From Anaeramoeba flamelloides (Eukaryota > Metamonada > Anaeramoebidae), in contig JANTQA010000008.1 in NCBI GenBank assembly GCA_027625915.1, forward strand, positions 12,525,001 through 12,589,000: a stretch of DNA of 64,000 nucleotides. Direction: 5' to 3'. Positions within the stretch are counted from its first letter, which is position 1; every line of letters starts with the position of its first letter. Shown here in pieces: positions 48,156-61,250 of the stretch. The position numbers were made by a program, and so were the translations under genes. The notes under the pieces are model-generated. The model made no database searches, was not told the origin of the DNA, and saw only the letters and a list, made by a program, of their open reading frames with translations.

Positions 48156-48530
48156 TAATAAATTTTTAAAAATTATTCAATAAAGATTTATCTATATAAT
48201 ATTTTAGATTTTGGAATATTAAAATCTCATAATAAACCAAGTAAAATATTGTTAAGTCATTTTTAATTAGAAAATAATAACTTTAAATTATTTAAATTCT
48301 TAGATTAATTCATCTATTCCCGTAATACATAAATAAACACAAACACACCGATTCATATTTATAAAACAGAAATTAAAATTTTTTATTATGTTATATCAGT
48401 AAAATAAAATATAATTTAAATTTAAAACAAAAATAACAAATTATTTTTCACTTATTTGGAAAAATTTTTCAAAAATAGCCAATTAACAGATAATAAAATC
48501 GATTGGAATTCAAAAGATTTGTTTGTACTA

Positions 48531-48729
48531 CAGTCAGTTTCACTTTTAAGGCACAAACTTTCAACGAAATTTAAGGCACAAAAAAATCTCAAATTAAGGC
48601 ACAAAATTTGGAATTTTTTTTTTTTTACAATTTATTTTTACTAGAATTTGAATTTTGTGCTTTAATTTGAGATTTTTTTTGTGCCTTAAATTTCGTTAAA
48701 AGTTTGAGTCTTAAAAGTGAAACTGACTG
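48531..48729. mobile_element. Palindromic mariner-type MITE, family M, copy B
   Basis: Same ends and arm blocks as copy A (CAGTCAGTTTCACTTTTA, then AAGGCACAAACTTTCAACG, then AAATCTCAAATTAAGGCAC). It is flanked by TA at 48529-48530 and 48730-48731. It is 199 bp long and the best-preserved copy. Confidence 0.9.
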
Positions 48730-48819
48730 TATTAAAATAAAATATATAACTAAACTCTTTTTTTCGTCAAAGGATCCAGATTTATTGGATATATAGAACA
48801 CATTATATGAGTTTAATTC

Positions 48820-49400
48820 ATTATTCTCCTCAAACTATATTTTCAATTTTTAGATCAAAATCATTTTTTCTCATTTTGTAAATTCTTTATTTTTTGTTTT
48901 TTACTTTTTACTTTTTTTTTTTTTTTTTCATTTCAATTTTTTTTTTTTTTTTTTTTGTTTTTTTTTTTTTTTTTTTTCTTTTCTTTTTTATTTTTTCTTT
49001 TAAAAATTAAATTTGAAAAAAAAATGTTTAAAAACCAAATTAACAGTAAGAAAAGTTTGGTTTGTATGTTCTTTTAAAAGTCATACATTTACAAGTATAA
49101 AATCATATTTTCAACAATTTTAATTTCCTAAAGAAATTGAGAATTTTGCACGAGATTTCCAATGAATGGGGCCCAAAAAATTTTTTAACAATTGTTTTTT
49201 TTTTTAAATATATGTTTTTTGATAGTTTTCTTTAATGATTATCGACTATTATATGAAGTTTATTATTTATCGTATCTCTAAACAATCTAAGTTTGGTTGA
49301 TTCTTAAAAATCAAGTAACTTTTTCATTTTTGGTTGGGATCCTTTGAGTGAAATGGAGTTTATATTTTTAATTTTGTTGAAATCTACAGCATTTGGAAAA
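48820..49400 (+). repeat. Composite repeat family R1, fragment
   Basis: Collinear with about 25750-26230: a T-rich module, then AAAGAAATTGAGAATTTT, then TTTTTCATTTTTGG, then AATGGAGTTTATAT. It includes long T tracts (48900-48980). No protein is encoded. Confidence 0.55.
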
Positions 49401-49535
49401 ATTAGTTCAATTTCGAAAATTTAAAAGTGTCAATAAAAAGCAATGTCTGTAATCAATTTCTTGAAAATCTGGAAACTTACTTTAAATTTTTGATTTTACT
49501 AAGTTAAAAAAATTTTTTTAAATTTAAAAATAGCC

Positions 49536-49830
49536 CATTTGAGGTTTTCAGAAGTTTTCTATTTTATTTATTTTTTTTTTGTAAAATCAAGAGAGTTTAT
49601 TGATAAAACAGAATTCTGAAAAACTAACTTAAGTTTTTTTTTTTTCAATTTAAGAAATAAAAATAAAAAATTATAGATATTATTTTTTAATTCCTCAAAT
49701 TATAAAAAACCATAGCTAGATTTTCCATAATTTAAAAGAATTGAGATAAATTAGAGAATTTACTCAATTATTTTGAATTCTGATAAACATAGGTACTTGA
49801 TGGCACTTTACGACAGTTACTGATATTTGA
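49536..49830. repeat. Hairpin cluster H4 (GTTAGG...CCTAGGCAC family)
   Basis: Palindromes such as TTTTCCATAATTTAAAAGAATTG pairing with CAATTATTTTGAATTCTGATAA are followed by CATAGGTACTTGATGGCACTT. Sequence at 50050-50110, a little beyond, resembles 61440-61490 beyond cluster H5, so the repeated unit is larger than the hairpins. Confidence 0.65.
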
Positions 49831-52041
49831 ATGTACCTTAAAAAGCTTCCCGAATTTGAATTAGGCTTATTACTGAAACTAGGGAGACGGAATTTTATAA
49901 TTTATTTCAAGAAAAGTACCAACTCCATAAATTGAGAGATATTTCTTTCTGGTTCAAATTTTATTTTTAAAATATTCAAAAATATAATTCAAATGGTTCA
50001 AATGATTTATTCAAATAACCAGTGGGTCTAATAAAGTATAACCTATATTTTTAATTAAAATTACACCACAGCTTGATGAATTTTGTAACTTTTTGAGAAA
50101 ATGATAAACGAATGAAATAAATTGGTTAAGAGAAATCAAACCCTAACCCACGAATTGCAAGTTGGACTATTTTGAATTATATATTACCAATTCTCTCAAA
50201 ATAATTTATATTATGCTGGACCAGTCCAATTTCAGTTTGTTATTTTAAAATGAAATAAAATAACATTCAATTATTTATTCACATAATCAAAAGAAATTTT
50301 GTTGATTTTATTGAATTTTTTTATTTTTAATTATTGAAAAACAAATCTTCTGCACCTGAAGGAAAAGTAAAATAAAATATCTAAAAATAATATTTTCGTT
50401 TATGGTCTCATTATAAGATTTAACTAAACAAAAAATTTATGAAAAATATTAAAAATGGAAATTTTTCCCGAGATTAAAAAACATTGCTATTTTCCACTTT
50501 TATTTTCCCCTAAAAAATCTAAAAATTTTTATTTCTAGTTCTTAAAAATATATTGCTCTTTAATTATAGAATAAAACAAAAAATCTTTAGAAAAACCCAA
50601 TTATATATGATATTTTGAGAGATTTAATTAATTTTACTTATCGAACTTGCCAATACAAATTATCATATGAAAATTTGATTGTAACAGTCATCATTAACAA
50701 AACATTTTGGAAATTAGTGAAATAAAAATTTTCGTTTATAAATTGGAAAATAATAGTAATGAAAAAATGAAAGTTTTCTGACGAATTCTTCAAAACTTTA
50801 AACAAATTTTATTTTGAAAAAATCTAGGATCTTTAAAAAAGTAATTAAGAAAGTTCTTCCGAGAGAATTAATACAGCTTCACTTATTGAACTTTGAGATA
50901 ATATTTTAATTAAAATAATTTGATTAGAACAGAAATCTAATAACAATTCCTCTTTTCAATTATTCTGGTACTAAATCTTTTTATTAACACACTTTGGGAA
51001 AAAAAGTTCAAGATGCTATATAATCGGAAAGCTTACCGAAACACGAAAAGTAAGCAAAAAAAACCAAACGAAAAAATCAAGAATTAAAGATAAAATAGAC
51101 ACTTCCACATAATAACAGTTTTTTTAATACTATTTTTTGATCAGATTTTTTATTTGATTGATCTTATATTAAAAATTTGTGAAAATTTTGACTATTTTTA
51201 AGATCTCCAATACTAATTTTCAGTATTAGAAAAAACAAAATTCTATTTAAATTGTGTTTGTTGATTATACTGAAAATAATCTTAAGGAATATCACTTGAA
51301 GTTCATTGGTTTCTTCTTTTTAATTGATTTTACTTTTCATTTTCACAAAGTTTTCCAATGAAAAATCACCTAGAATTTTTTACCAAACGGAATTAAAACT
51401 ATTAAAATTCTTAAACGAAGGGTCGAAACATTATATTTCAAAAATAATTTTCTGAAATAATCTAATAAAAATTTGTAATTTTCATAAGAGCCAAATAAAA
51501 TCCAAAAACTAACCAACCTGTGAAGCCTGATCGATCTCAAAAATCAACAATCAAAAAGAGGACTTTTTAGAACCAAGTGACAAAGAACTACACTCAATTT
51601 CCAATTAGAATGGTTGTTATTTGTCATTTTGAAAACAACTGAATTGATTTTGAAAGGGTCAACAATTCGAGTTTTTTAGATCTTGAAGATTGTTTTTTTT
51701 TTCTATTATTCAAAGGAGTTATTTTCATCTCAAGAATATTACAAAATCCTTACTTTGTCAAATATAGAGAGTTACAATATAACCACAAATCAGATTGAAT
51801 CGAATTAAATTGATTGTATACTTGGAGAAAACAATTTGTTTTAAATTCAAGTATTTTGGAAATTAAACCCTTTTAAAATTTGAGGATATGACACAAGTAT
51901 TTTTTTTCTTTAAATTTTGATTTTTTTGAATTGAAATTCTTTTTCAACTTTTTTTATTTTGAATTGAATTTTTTGTCTCAAAATTTTTTATTTATTATTT
52001 GGATTTTGTCAATAAAATGAAGGTTAATTTCACAATACCCT

Positions 52042-52106
52042 TTTTAGGTTTCAAGTTACTCCTTGAGTATGGGGCCATACTCAAGGTAAATAACTGGAAC
52101 CTAAAA
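52042..52106. repeat. Strong hairpin upstream of the DENN gene
   Basis: CCTTGAGTATGG (52061-52072), a GG spacer, then CCATACTCAAGG (52075-52086) is a perfect 12-bp inverted repeat. Outer pairing continues through AGGTTTCAAGTTA and TAACTGGAACCT. It is unusually G/C-containing for the area and lies about 360 bp before the DENN start codon. It may be a regulatory RNA structure, a small RNA gene or a mini-element. Confidence 0.7.
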
Positions 52107-52464
52107 CGAAATTTTGGAAAGAAAAAACAATTGAACGGAAAATATTTTTTTTTTTTATATTCAACTGTAAGATCCATTGGTTTAACGATCGAGTTGGTGG
52201 CTTTTCAAAGAAAAAATAAATTCGAACAAATATTTGAGAAATAATTAGAAAAGAATTTTTTCTGAACTTTTAAAATTCCTACTTTTGGCTTGAAAATAAA
52301 TAATCTAATGTTGATGAATTTTCTCAAAAAACCTCACCGTTCCTTCCTCAATTCATTTTTTTTTCAATTCGCATCAAATAAAAAAACAAACTTATTATTG
52401 ATCTCATTGAAAACCACAGAAAACCAACAAATCAAGGATCTTCAAAAAAAAACTCTTTTGTTTA

Positions 52465-55102
52465 ATGACGTATCTTAAACCACAAAGACTTCTTCCAAAT
52501 ATCTGTGAGCAATACCGAAAAAGAAGAAATACAAAAAAACAAAACAAAGAATCCATAATAAATATTGAAGATTTAACTTTGGACAAAAGACAAAACCCTG
52601 TACCTGCACAACCCTGGCTCCGAAGACCAGAAAAATTCTATGAATGCTTTTCAATTAGTGGTCCATTAAGTGCAAAGCAAGGTACCAAATATGAAACGTT
52701 TTATTCTTATCCAAAACAACGACAAGATTTTTTAACGTCGTTTTTACCCTTTTGTTTTCCCAACGGGATTAGCGAACCACCAAAAAAGTACTACTACCCG
52801 GCAAAACAAAGCAGCACCATCCCAAAATATTCGGCTCTGATCGGCTCTGAGAGTGAACATTTCATATTTATTTTAACAAATTATGAGTCTCTTTTGTATG
52901 GGTACTGCGTGAAGGTATTGTACCCCTTTAGCTTTTTGCCATCTTTTGTTAAAAAGGGTCATCCAATTTTTCAAAGAAAACGTCAAAGAGGCAGTGTAAG
53001 GAAACACAAGCAAACAAGAAACAAATTGCAAACGTCAAAAAAACCAAACACTAAACAAAGAGAAATGAAGAAATCCAAAACAGATGGGAACTTCACTTCG
53101 CAAGGGATCAAACGAAAAAATCAAAAAGAAAGAAGAGAAAGGTTGAAAAGCTTTGGTGAATTACCTTCCAATCTCAAATGGGAAAAAAGGTTTCGTAAAA
53201 GGGTTCACAAAAACAAACCTTTTTATTTGGTACCACTATGCTTTTGTTTAATTTCAAAAACGTCTTTTATTGATCTCAATTTCGAAATACTGCACTCAAT
53301 TATTGCCTAGACAAATTTGGAATTATCTTTCGTGAAATTTATTTTAGCAAAGACACCATCAATAGATGCCTAACTTTTGTTGATCAGAAAAAAAAAAATT
53401 CTCTGTATGGAGTTAGTTCCTTCCGTCCACCAAGAAGGGCTTCTGTGGACTCTTTCATAGGAAACCCATTATTCCCGCAAAAACCAAGAAGGAAAAAAAT
53501 TAGTTATTCCACACCCCAAGTATCTACTTTTCACATTCAATATTTGGACGATCATGTTCCAAAAATTTCAGAATCCACTTTAAAAAAGCGATTCAACGAC
53601 AAAAAAAATGAAAACAAGGAGAGAAAAAAGGGCAATGGAAGGAGGAAAAACAACATTACTAAGCCCCAGTGTGATCAGAAAAGTGAGACAAACTTTGAAT
53701 TCAATGATTGGATCGTTATAAATGAATATGATCAATATTCTGACAAGAAAAACGACTATTTAAAGAGAAATGATAATAAAAACAAGAAAAGAGATCAAAA
53801 TAAGAGAGAAGAAAGAGAAAAATAAGAAAAAAGAGAAGAAAGAGAAGAAAGAAAAGAAAGAGAAGAAAGAGAAGAAAGAGAAAAAAGAAAAGAAAGACAA
53901 AAAAGAGAATGGAGAGAAGGGGAAAGAAGACGACGAAGAAGAAAAACAGAAAGATAATAAACATTTAATTATTGAATTCTTATCCCAATTAAAAGTCAAA
54001 AAAATACCAATGAGTAGAGACATAATGTTTTTGTCTGTTGGCGGAGAATTAAAAAGGTTGACTTATTTAATTCCTGAAGACTTAGAGAACAAAAAGGCAA
54101 TTTTTTCATTTAAATGGTTTTTTTCCATTTTATCTTTAGAAAACATATTGGAAATCATCCGTTTCACATTATTAGAAAAAACAATCGTCTTTGTTAGCGA
54201 TTCCCTGAGGGCGTTATCTATAGCATCCTTTTCGATACCCCCGATAATTTTCCCATTCCAATGGCAAGGAGCAATAATGCCAATTATCCCATCAAATTTT
54301 ACATTTGTTGTAGATTCGCCAGTACCAGTTATGAAAGGATTAACGGAATGGGAAACTTCTGAGGAAAAAAATTTCACATCTGATTACTTATTAGTAAATT
54401 TAGATCACAATACTTGTAAATTTAATTTCAATTCCAAAAAATTTACGAATAAAAAAAATAATAAAAATAAAAACGACAACAAGAGTTATTTTAAAAACAC
54501 TAATCATTTAAATAACACTCTACCAAAGCTTCCCTCATATTTAGAATTATTAAATTCTTTAAAGAAAGCCTTTAAAAACTCAAAAACAAGAAACAACTTC
54601 CCAACTTTTATTAAATGCAGAAAACGTGGAAAGCACGCTATTCTTTTTTTAACAAAGAATTTAAAAAGTAATTATTTTGTTGATCATCATGAAGAAAAAT
54701 TGATTGGCGAAATTCAAGCAGTTTTTGCAAAATATTTTAATTTATTGGTAGAAGATTTTAGAAATCATACATTTTCAGATGTTTCTTCAAAGGACATTTG
54801 CTCAATTTTTTTACCAATCTTTTTTAGAATCTGTAATTGAAAAGGATCATCCCTTTATGGAACTTTTTTTAAAATCCCAATCATTCCAACATTTTTGTAA
54901 TCAACAACTTGCCAAAATCCAAAAATCACTTGCAAGAAAAATTTCCAGAAAATTATTAAACGAAAAATTAAAAAATATAGAAACCAATCAAAATAAAAAT
55001 ATTAATAAGAATAGGCACGTGGAAGAGAATGAGGGTGAGGAGAGAGGGGGGAAAATTGAGAAGGAGAAGGAGAATGATAATGGGAATGTAAAGAAGAAGT
55101 AG
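52465..55102 (+). CDS. DENN-domain protein, readable only with three frame changes
   Basis: DENN proteins are GDP-GTP exchange factors for Rab GTPases. The first segment (52465 to about 53300) encodes a uDENN module: FYECFSISGPL, then SFLPFCFPNGIS and HFIFILTNYESLLYGYCVKV. It begins cDENN with PFYLVPLCFCLISKTSFIDL. The next (about 53300-53790) is in another frame (FREIYFSKDTINRCLTFVDQ) and ends in Lys/Asp/Asn-rich sequence. The third (about 53790-54780), after a long KEKKEKK run, is the cDENN core: SFKWFFSILSLENILEIIRF, then LLEKTIVFVSDSLRALSIAS and FPFQWQGAIMPIIPSNF. The fourth (about 54780-55102) is dDENN (MFLQRTFAQFFYQSFLESVI, then KSQSFQHF). No good GT-AG introns explain the changes. They may be sequence errors in homopolymers, a young pseudogene, or frameshifting. 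The subfamily is not decided. Confidence 0.7.
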
Positions 55103-58100
55103 AAGAGGGAAGAGAACGAGAAATATAACATGATTGACAATGCTAGCAATCAGACATCTTGCTATTTTAAATTAAAAAATAATAAAAAAATTTAAAATCA
55201 AAATTAATACACTTTTAATAAATTTTGAAAAGTAAAAGAAAAATATATATTTAATAATAAAAATATATATTTAATAAAAAAATAGTTTGATTTGATAATA
55301 GAAATTGAAGATAATTATTTCATAAATGAACTTTTTTTAAAATATAATTAATTAACATTTAAATATAATTTTTTTTTTGAAAATAGTTATTGAATAGTAA
55401 GAAAATACCCATAAAAAAATAAACATTTTCTTATCTCAAACTTTTTCTTTCACTTTGTATTTTTATCAGTATTTAAAATGAAAAAGTAGCATTATTTTTT
55501 CAAAAAAGATTTTAGGGTTTTTCATTACAAGTGATTCCAAATGATTGTTTAACAAAAGCATTAACATATACACGTAGTCTAGAATTAAAGACTTTAAGAT
55601 AATTTTTTTTTTTTTTTTTTTTTTGAAAAGATAAATTCAAATAAATTTCATATATTTTTTAGTTTAATTTCCATTTTGGTAACATCAATTAACTCAATCA
55701 ATAAAAAAACTCAAGAGAACGAATCAATTGAAAGTTAAACTAATTTTACAAAGTTTCTTCACATTTAAATTTATAGAATACTTTATTCAAAGCTTGTGTA
55801 AAAAAAATTGTAAAATGGAAAATGAAGAAAAAATTTACAGATATTTATTTGAATTTATCAGTAGTTTGAGACTTTTTTTTTTTGATTTTGAGGAAAAAGA
55901 AAATACAAAATCTAAAAGTTTGGTTCATAAATTAAAACATTATGTTTTATAAAAATGAGTCTGGAGGAAACTAGACAACATTTAAAAAGATGATATTGAT
56001 GATATTCGGTAAACAGAAATTTTGTATATTGGAAGGGATTAAAAAAATTATGATATACTCAGAAAGCCAGAAAAGAACCTTTTTAACCAGAGATTTATTT
56101 TTTTTTTCCATTTTTTCTTAATACGAAAACATTTAAATTCATTTTATGCCCCACATTATAAATTTTTTTTTCCATTTTTTATTATTATTTTGATCATTAT
56201 TATACAACAACATGTCTTTTTTACCCGTAATATTAATATATAGATTTTTTCTTTTTTGTTATAATTCTTTTGACTAACTAACCAATTGGTTTAAACAACC
56301 TCTCAGAAAAATATTAGTATTTTTTTAAGAAAGATAATTATTATCATTAAAATTTTCAAGTCATTTAAAAATATTATTAAGAAATTGGGTTTTGTCACAA
56401 GTCTTAATTTGATTTTTTATTATGAAACTTTCTTGATGATATTTTAGAATTATAAAATTTTTTCCTCTAAATTCAAAATCATATTTTTTTCTGCCAAAAA
56501 CGATTTGAATTGTTATTAGGATTCTTGTGAATAAGACCAAACAATTTTTCAAAATTGAAAATTTTTTGCAATTTTTTGCAATTGTTTGAAAATCAAGAAA
56601 ATAACTTTTTTAAAACTTTAAAAAATAAAAAAAAGTTTTTACTTAATAGATCTAAATTTACTACATAAAATTTTGTAAAAATATTATTAAATTTTTTATT
56701 TATTGAATCAACTATAATTTGATAAGTTTTATTGGCTAAGATTTGGATTGGAATATTAATCAAAGAAAAATAGTCAATAAAAAATTTCTTTCTAAATCAA
56801 TTTTTTCCAACAGGAAACAAAAAATATTTTTTCCCATTTTCATGAATTAACTTAATTTTTAATAAAAATAATAGGTCACTTTTTTGTATTTTATCTTGGA
56901 AATACACAAAATTTTGAAATTAATAAATAGATTCAAACAAATAAAATTTTTGGATATGGTTAATTCAATTGTTACATTTACCAAAAAACAACATACCATA
57001 AGAAAAAAAAATCGGAATGTTGTATATTTCATTTATATTTTTAAAGTACTAGTTACTTGAATCATAAAAGAATAAATTAGGATCACCAGCAAATGTGGTG
57101 TAATTTTCTCATTATTTGGAAAAAAATGCAGAAATGAAAAAGATCAAGTATTTATATAATAATACCGAAAAACTGAAAAATAATAAAATAATTATCTTGG
57201 GAATAAAATAGAAAAGAGAAAAGAGAAAAAAGGAAAAAAAACCTAGTATTAAAGCAAATAAAGTCTAAAAAAAAAAAAAAAAAATAATAGAGTTCAATTA
57301 AAAAACGACAACTTAAATGTACATTAATTATCAAAAAATAAACAAAATAAAATTAACAAAAAAGATCATTCCTATAATTTTAGATATTGTTAATTCAAAT
57401 AATCTTGTTTTTTTAGATTTTTTTACCAATTACCTATTAAAAACCCTTTTTAACTTTCATTTTTATTTATTTTTATTTCTTGGAAATTTATATGTGGACA
57501 GACTCGCTTAAAGATAATTTGGATCAATACTTAAAATGAATATAGATGGATTCTAAGATTTTACACTGAAACCCTTTTTTTGAAAATTTATCTATAAGTA
57601 AATACCTTATATAATAATTACTTCTTCAATAATAATACAATCTAAAATTCTCCTAAATAAATTTTTTTTTTTTATGAATTTATTCAATCATTTAAATAAT
57701 AAAATCAAAGAAAAAAAAAAAAAACAAAAGATTTGTCACATGAAACCAAACATTAGAAAAAATAAATTATTTATTTAAGATCTCTTTTCCTAAATTAAAA
57801 AATTCATTCTACTTTTTACAGAATAAAATTCATTCGAAATTTTGAAAAAAGAAATTTAGTAATTAAGAAATAATCACAATTTTCAAATTGTTTAATTATA
57901 TTTTCAAAGATTTTTTTTTTAAACTTGATCTTTTAAAAAAAAAGGATCAAAAAAAGTAGAAAAGAAGTGAAAAAGAAAAAAAAAAGGAAAAAAAAACAAA
58001 ATAAAAAAAAAACATATTTTCTGGTTTTTAGTCTTAAAAATTCAAAATAAAAGATCCTTCATCATATTCTAAAAAGTTTTCACAACTCTCATAATTATAA

Positions 58101-58443
58101 TCAATGGAATAATACATTTGAGATTCATAATTTTAAAAATCAAATTTTCAATATTCTTTAATCAAAAAAATTTGTTTTGCTTTTAACTTTTTTAATACAC
58201 GACATTTACATTTCAATTTTCATGATTAAAAAAGAATTACAATCTATAAATATTACACTTGAACAAATAATTATGAAATTAAATACTAAATAAAAATTAA
58301 ATTTTACTAATTTTTGGTTTGTTGGGACATATTATGGTTTAATAGTTTATTTTTATTTTTTTTTTTAGAGTTTTTGATCAAATTATATTTGTCATTTTAG
58401 GATAATTTTTAAAAGTTAAATAAAAATAATTTAATTGAATATT
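55103..58443. other. Convergent gap between the DENN and TMEM181-like genes
   Basis: 3.3 kb with no gene seen. The part at 55600-55880 matches 7190-7460 in the RELCH intron (AATACTTTATTCAAAG and neighbouring blocks), so it is a dispersed repeat. The remainder is A/T-rich with homopolymers. Confidence 0.65.
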
Positions 58444-59118
58444 TTAAAATGATTCTTCATCATCATCGTCATCATCGTCATCATCATCATCATCATCGTC
58501 GTAGTCGCCATCTTCCTCCTCCTCTTCACTTATCGCTTCTACGTGTGAATCTTCTTCATCTTCTTTTTGAATTAATTCTAATTGGTCTTCTTCATCTGTT
58601 ATTTGGTCAAGTCCATCCTCAAGATCGTCAATAAATTCGGTCGTTTGAATATTTGTACCACTTTTGATATGGTCAAGTGTTTCTGATGAAGGCAAAGATG
58701 CATAGGAAAAAAATAGTATATAAGAATTAAAGATGGTTAAAGTTGATAAAAATTCCACAGCAGTATTTTTCAATTTTGAAACCAAATTTCCAGTTAGAGC
58801 AATAATTGAAAAAATCATAATAAATATCGCAAACCAAAAGAAAAAATAAAATCTTTTTCGATGCATTTGTAATTTTTTTACATCCATACAACCACGGACC
58901 GAAGAATAAATAATCCATAAAAATAATAAGACTATCGCTGCAATAAAGATAAAAGTAACAATGGTAAATCCTGGAATATCGGAAACATCTTCATATTGTG
59001 GATCATTTTTTTCATGAAAAATATTCCAACAATATAATAACATAAAACAAATAAACATAATAATCAATGGGATAAATTTTGGTAGATAAAATTTGCAAAA
59101 TGTTCGATGCACTTTTTG
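58444..59118 (-). CDS. TMEM181-like membrane protein, last exon: TM4-TM7 and acidic tail
   Basis: The C-terminal exon, 224 residues. It opens QKVHRTFCKFYLPKFIPLII directly after the acceptor AATATAG and holds four membrane segments. These are YLPKFIPLIIMFICFMLLYC, GFTIVTFIFIAAIVLLFLWI, FYFFFWFAIFIMIFSIIALT and STLTIFNSYILFFSYASLP. The HDP-like loop (HEKNDPQYEDV) and the FYLPK motif match TMEM181, a seven-TM protein of the Wntless/GPR-like group whose transport or signalling role is not settled. The last 75 residues are extremely acidic, ending in an Asp run and EESF. The tail is encoded by GAT/GAC repeats and is likely variable in length. Confidence 0.82.
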   Translation of the reverse strand, partial: QKVHRTFCKFYLPKFIPLIIMFICFMLLYCWNIFHEKNDPQYEDVSDIPGFTIVTFIFIAAIVLLFLWIIYSSVRGCMDVKKLQMHRKRFYFFFWFAIFIMIFSIIALTGNLVSKLKNTAVEFLSTLTIFNSYILFFSYASLPSSETLDHIKSGTNIQTTEFIDDLEDGLDQITDEEDQLELIQKEDEEDSHVEAISEEEEEDGDYDDDDDDDDDDDDDDEESF

Positions 59119-60904
59119 CTATATTAAAATTAAATTATTAAAATAGTGGGATTAAATAATAAATAAATAAAAATGATTAGAATGAAAGTTTAAATTAATT
59201 AATATAATTAAATTATTATTGAATTGTGATAATCGAGTATTTGAGATATGTCCTTTTGTAAATTCAAGTACTTTATTTTTATTAAAAAAATTTTTTCTAC
59301 AAATTTTGAAAATTAAATCTTTTATACTATTTGAGGATTGATAATTAAAAAAAAAAACCCTGAATAACCAAAAGAAACTCAAAAAAAAAAAAACCTTAAG
59401 AAAAATATATTAGATTAAAATAGTTTTAATTTTGCTCTGGATCAATTTATATTATGTAAACTTTTCAATTTTAGAAACTGTCATTTCAATAGTAAAGTTT
59501 AAATTGAATCTCAATAACAAATTCTTTCAATAGATTCTATATCTTTGAAGTTGCCAGATAAAAAAACAAGATACCAAATCTAATGTTAGGTGAATGTTCC
59601 AAAAGAGATTTTAGTGAAAATAAAGATGAGAATACTCAAAAGTTGGAATTTTTATTTATTCAAAAATAAAAAGGCAAATAAACGTGAAAGATCTAGAATC
59701 CTTTTTTTTTGTCTCTTCTCAAATTATCAGACCAGATATGTTCAAAATAAAAAGTGAAATTGATCCGAAATTTTAATTCACCTTTTCAGAGAAAATTCAA
59801 GAAAATCCCTTCATAAATTAACTTGAATACATAACATTAAAATTTGAAAGAGCATTAGGGTGATACAATTTGGAGTTTTGAAAAAGTTTTGAGAAATTAT
59901 GGAAAAAAGAGGAAAAAATTTTTCATCATTCCTTAAGACAAGTTGACTTATCTTGAAAAATCAAACTTTAAAATCAAAAACAAAAAAACACCCAAATATC
60001 TTGAAAGATCATTCATTCTTTTCGTTAAAAAGAAGATTTGCATATTCTCATTACTTTTTGAAAAGGCAAATCCCAGAAATTACAGAATATCAAATTTTGA
60101 TAACTTTTTGATTTTTATTTCTCACAAAGCAAATCCAGTTACTTCAGTGTTTTACTTATTCTCCAATTTATTCACTTTTAGGTTTTAATATTTCAAAATA
60201 ATAAACTTTTTTTAATTATCGTCAATTAGAAGATTTTATGCTTGGAAATAAATTAATTTTCTTCCAAGGCTTTTCAATAGATGATAAATTTTCGCCTATG
60301 ATATTTGATAAAATACATTTTTTTAATCAAAAATACTTGTTTAATGCGAAAAAGAAAATTAATACAAATTTTTTTTTTGGGAAGGTTAAGAAGATTTGAT
60401 TTTTATGAAGATATCAAATTCTTTGGTATTTTTAAAAAAAGTGATATACTAAAAAAAAATTAAATTTAAAATTAAACCTTTCAGTACATAGATATTTTTT
60501 TTTTTTTCAAGTGTTGAACAGAAAGAATTCAAAAAGTTTAAAAATGGATCATTTAAAATAAAAAAAAAAAATTTGAATTTTTGTTTTTTCTGGAATACAG
60601 GTAGTAAAATCAAAATTTTCACTTTGAAAATAAAAAGACAAAATTTCATGATCTAAATTATTTTTAATATTGTTTTTATAATGAATCAATTATTGATAAT
60701 TATTCTGATTATTATTAATTTATGGAAACTATATTATGGAAAATAATATATTTATTAAATTTTGAGAAAAAAATTAAAATTTAATTTCAAAATTCCTCTT
60801 TATGATTAATCAAAAAATACCAAATAAATTGTAATGAATAGAATATTTTGCAATTAATGAATTTTTTTTTTTTTATCATTAAAGATTGAGAGTACTAAAT
60901 TCAC

Positions 60905-61250
60905 CTGTTTACCATTAGATTTTCCACAATTTAAAAGAATAGACAAAAATATAAGATTTTATTCAATTCTTGTGAATAAAAAAAAAAAACACCGTTAGGT
61001 TTTCTTGAGTTTTCTGTTTATTTGTAAAATCAATAGATTTTCGTTAGGTTTTTTTGAGTTTTGTATTTATTTCTAAAGTAAAAAAAACCTAACTAAAATC
61101 AATAGATTTTCCAAATAAAATAGAAAACCTCAAAAAAACCTAGAAAACTTTACATATAAAACAGAAAACCTCAAGAAAACCTAAGCACTTAATGGCACTC
61201 GACGACACTCCACTACACTTGACGGCACTTGACAGAACTTCCTCAAATCT
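60905..61250. repeat. Hairpin cluster H5 (GTTAGG...CCTAGGCAC family), nested hairpins
   Basis: CGTTAGGTTTTCTTGAGTTT pairs with AAACCTCAAAAAAACCTAG, and a second unit (CGTTAGGTTTTTTTGAGTTT to AAAAAAACCTAAC) sits inside it. After the last CCTAAGCACTT there is a tandem run of variants of GGCACTCGAC (61191-61245). Confidence 0.75.

Larger units (their letters stand above)
45781..52464. other. 6.7 kb intergenic region with MITEs and repeats
   Basis: No host gene recognised. It contains a fold-back (46510-46860), a C13 run followed by CT repeats (47365-47390), two mariner-type palindromes (47959-48155 and 48531-48729), and family R1 sequence (48820-49400). It also contains hairpin cluster H4 (49536-49830), a diverged tandem duplication (about 50565-50700 and 50812-50945), and a strong hairpin at 52042-52106 just upstream of the DENN gene. 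Confidence 0.65.

Noticed and set aside
53310-53340. A 16-base intron (GTGAAATTTATTTTAG) to explain the first DENN frame change
   Set aside because: Far below the other introns here (96 and 140 bp at the shortest), and the sequence inside reads as plausible protein.
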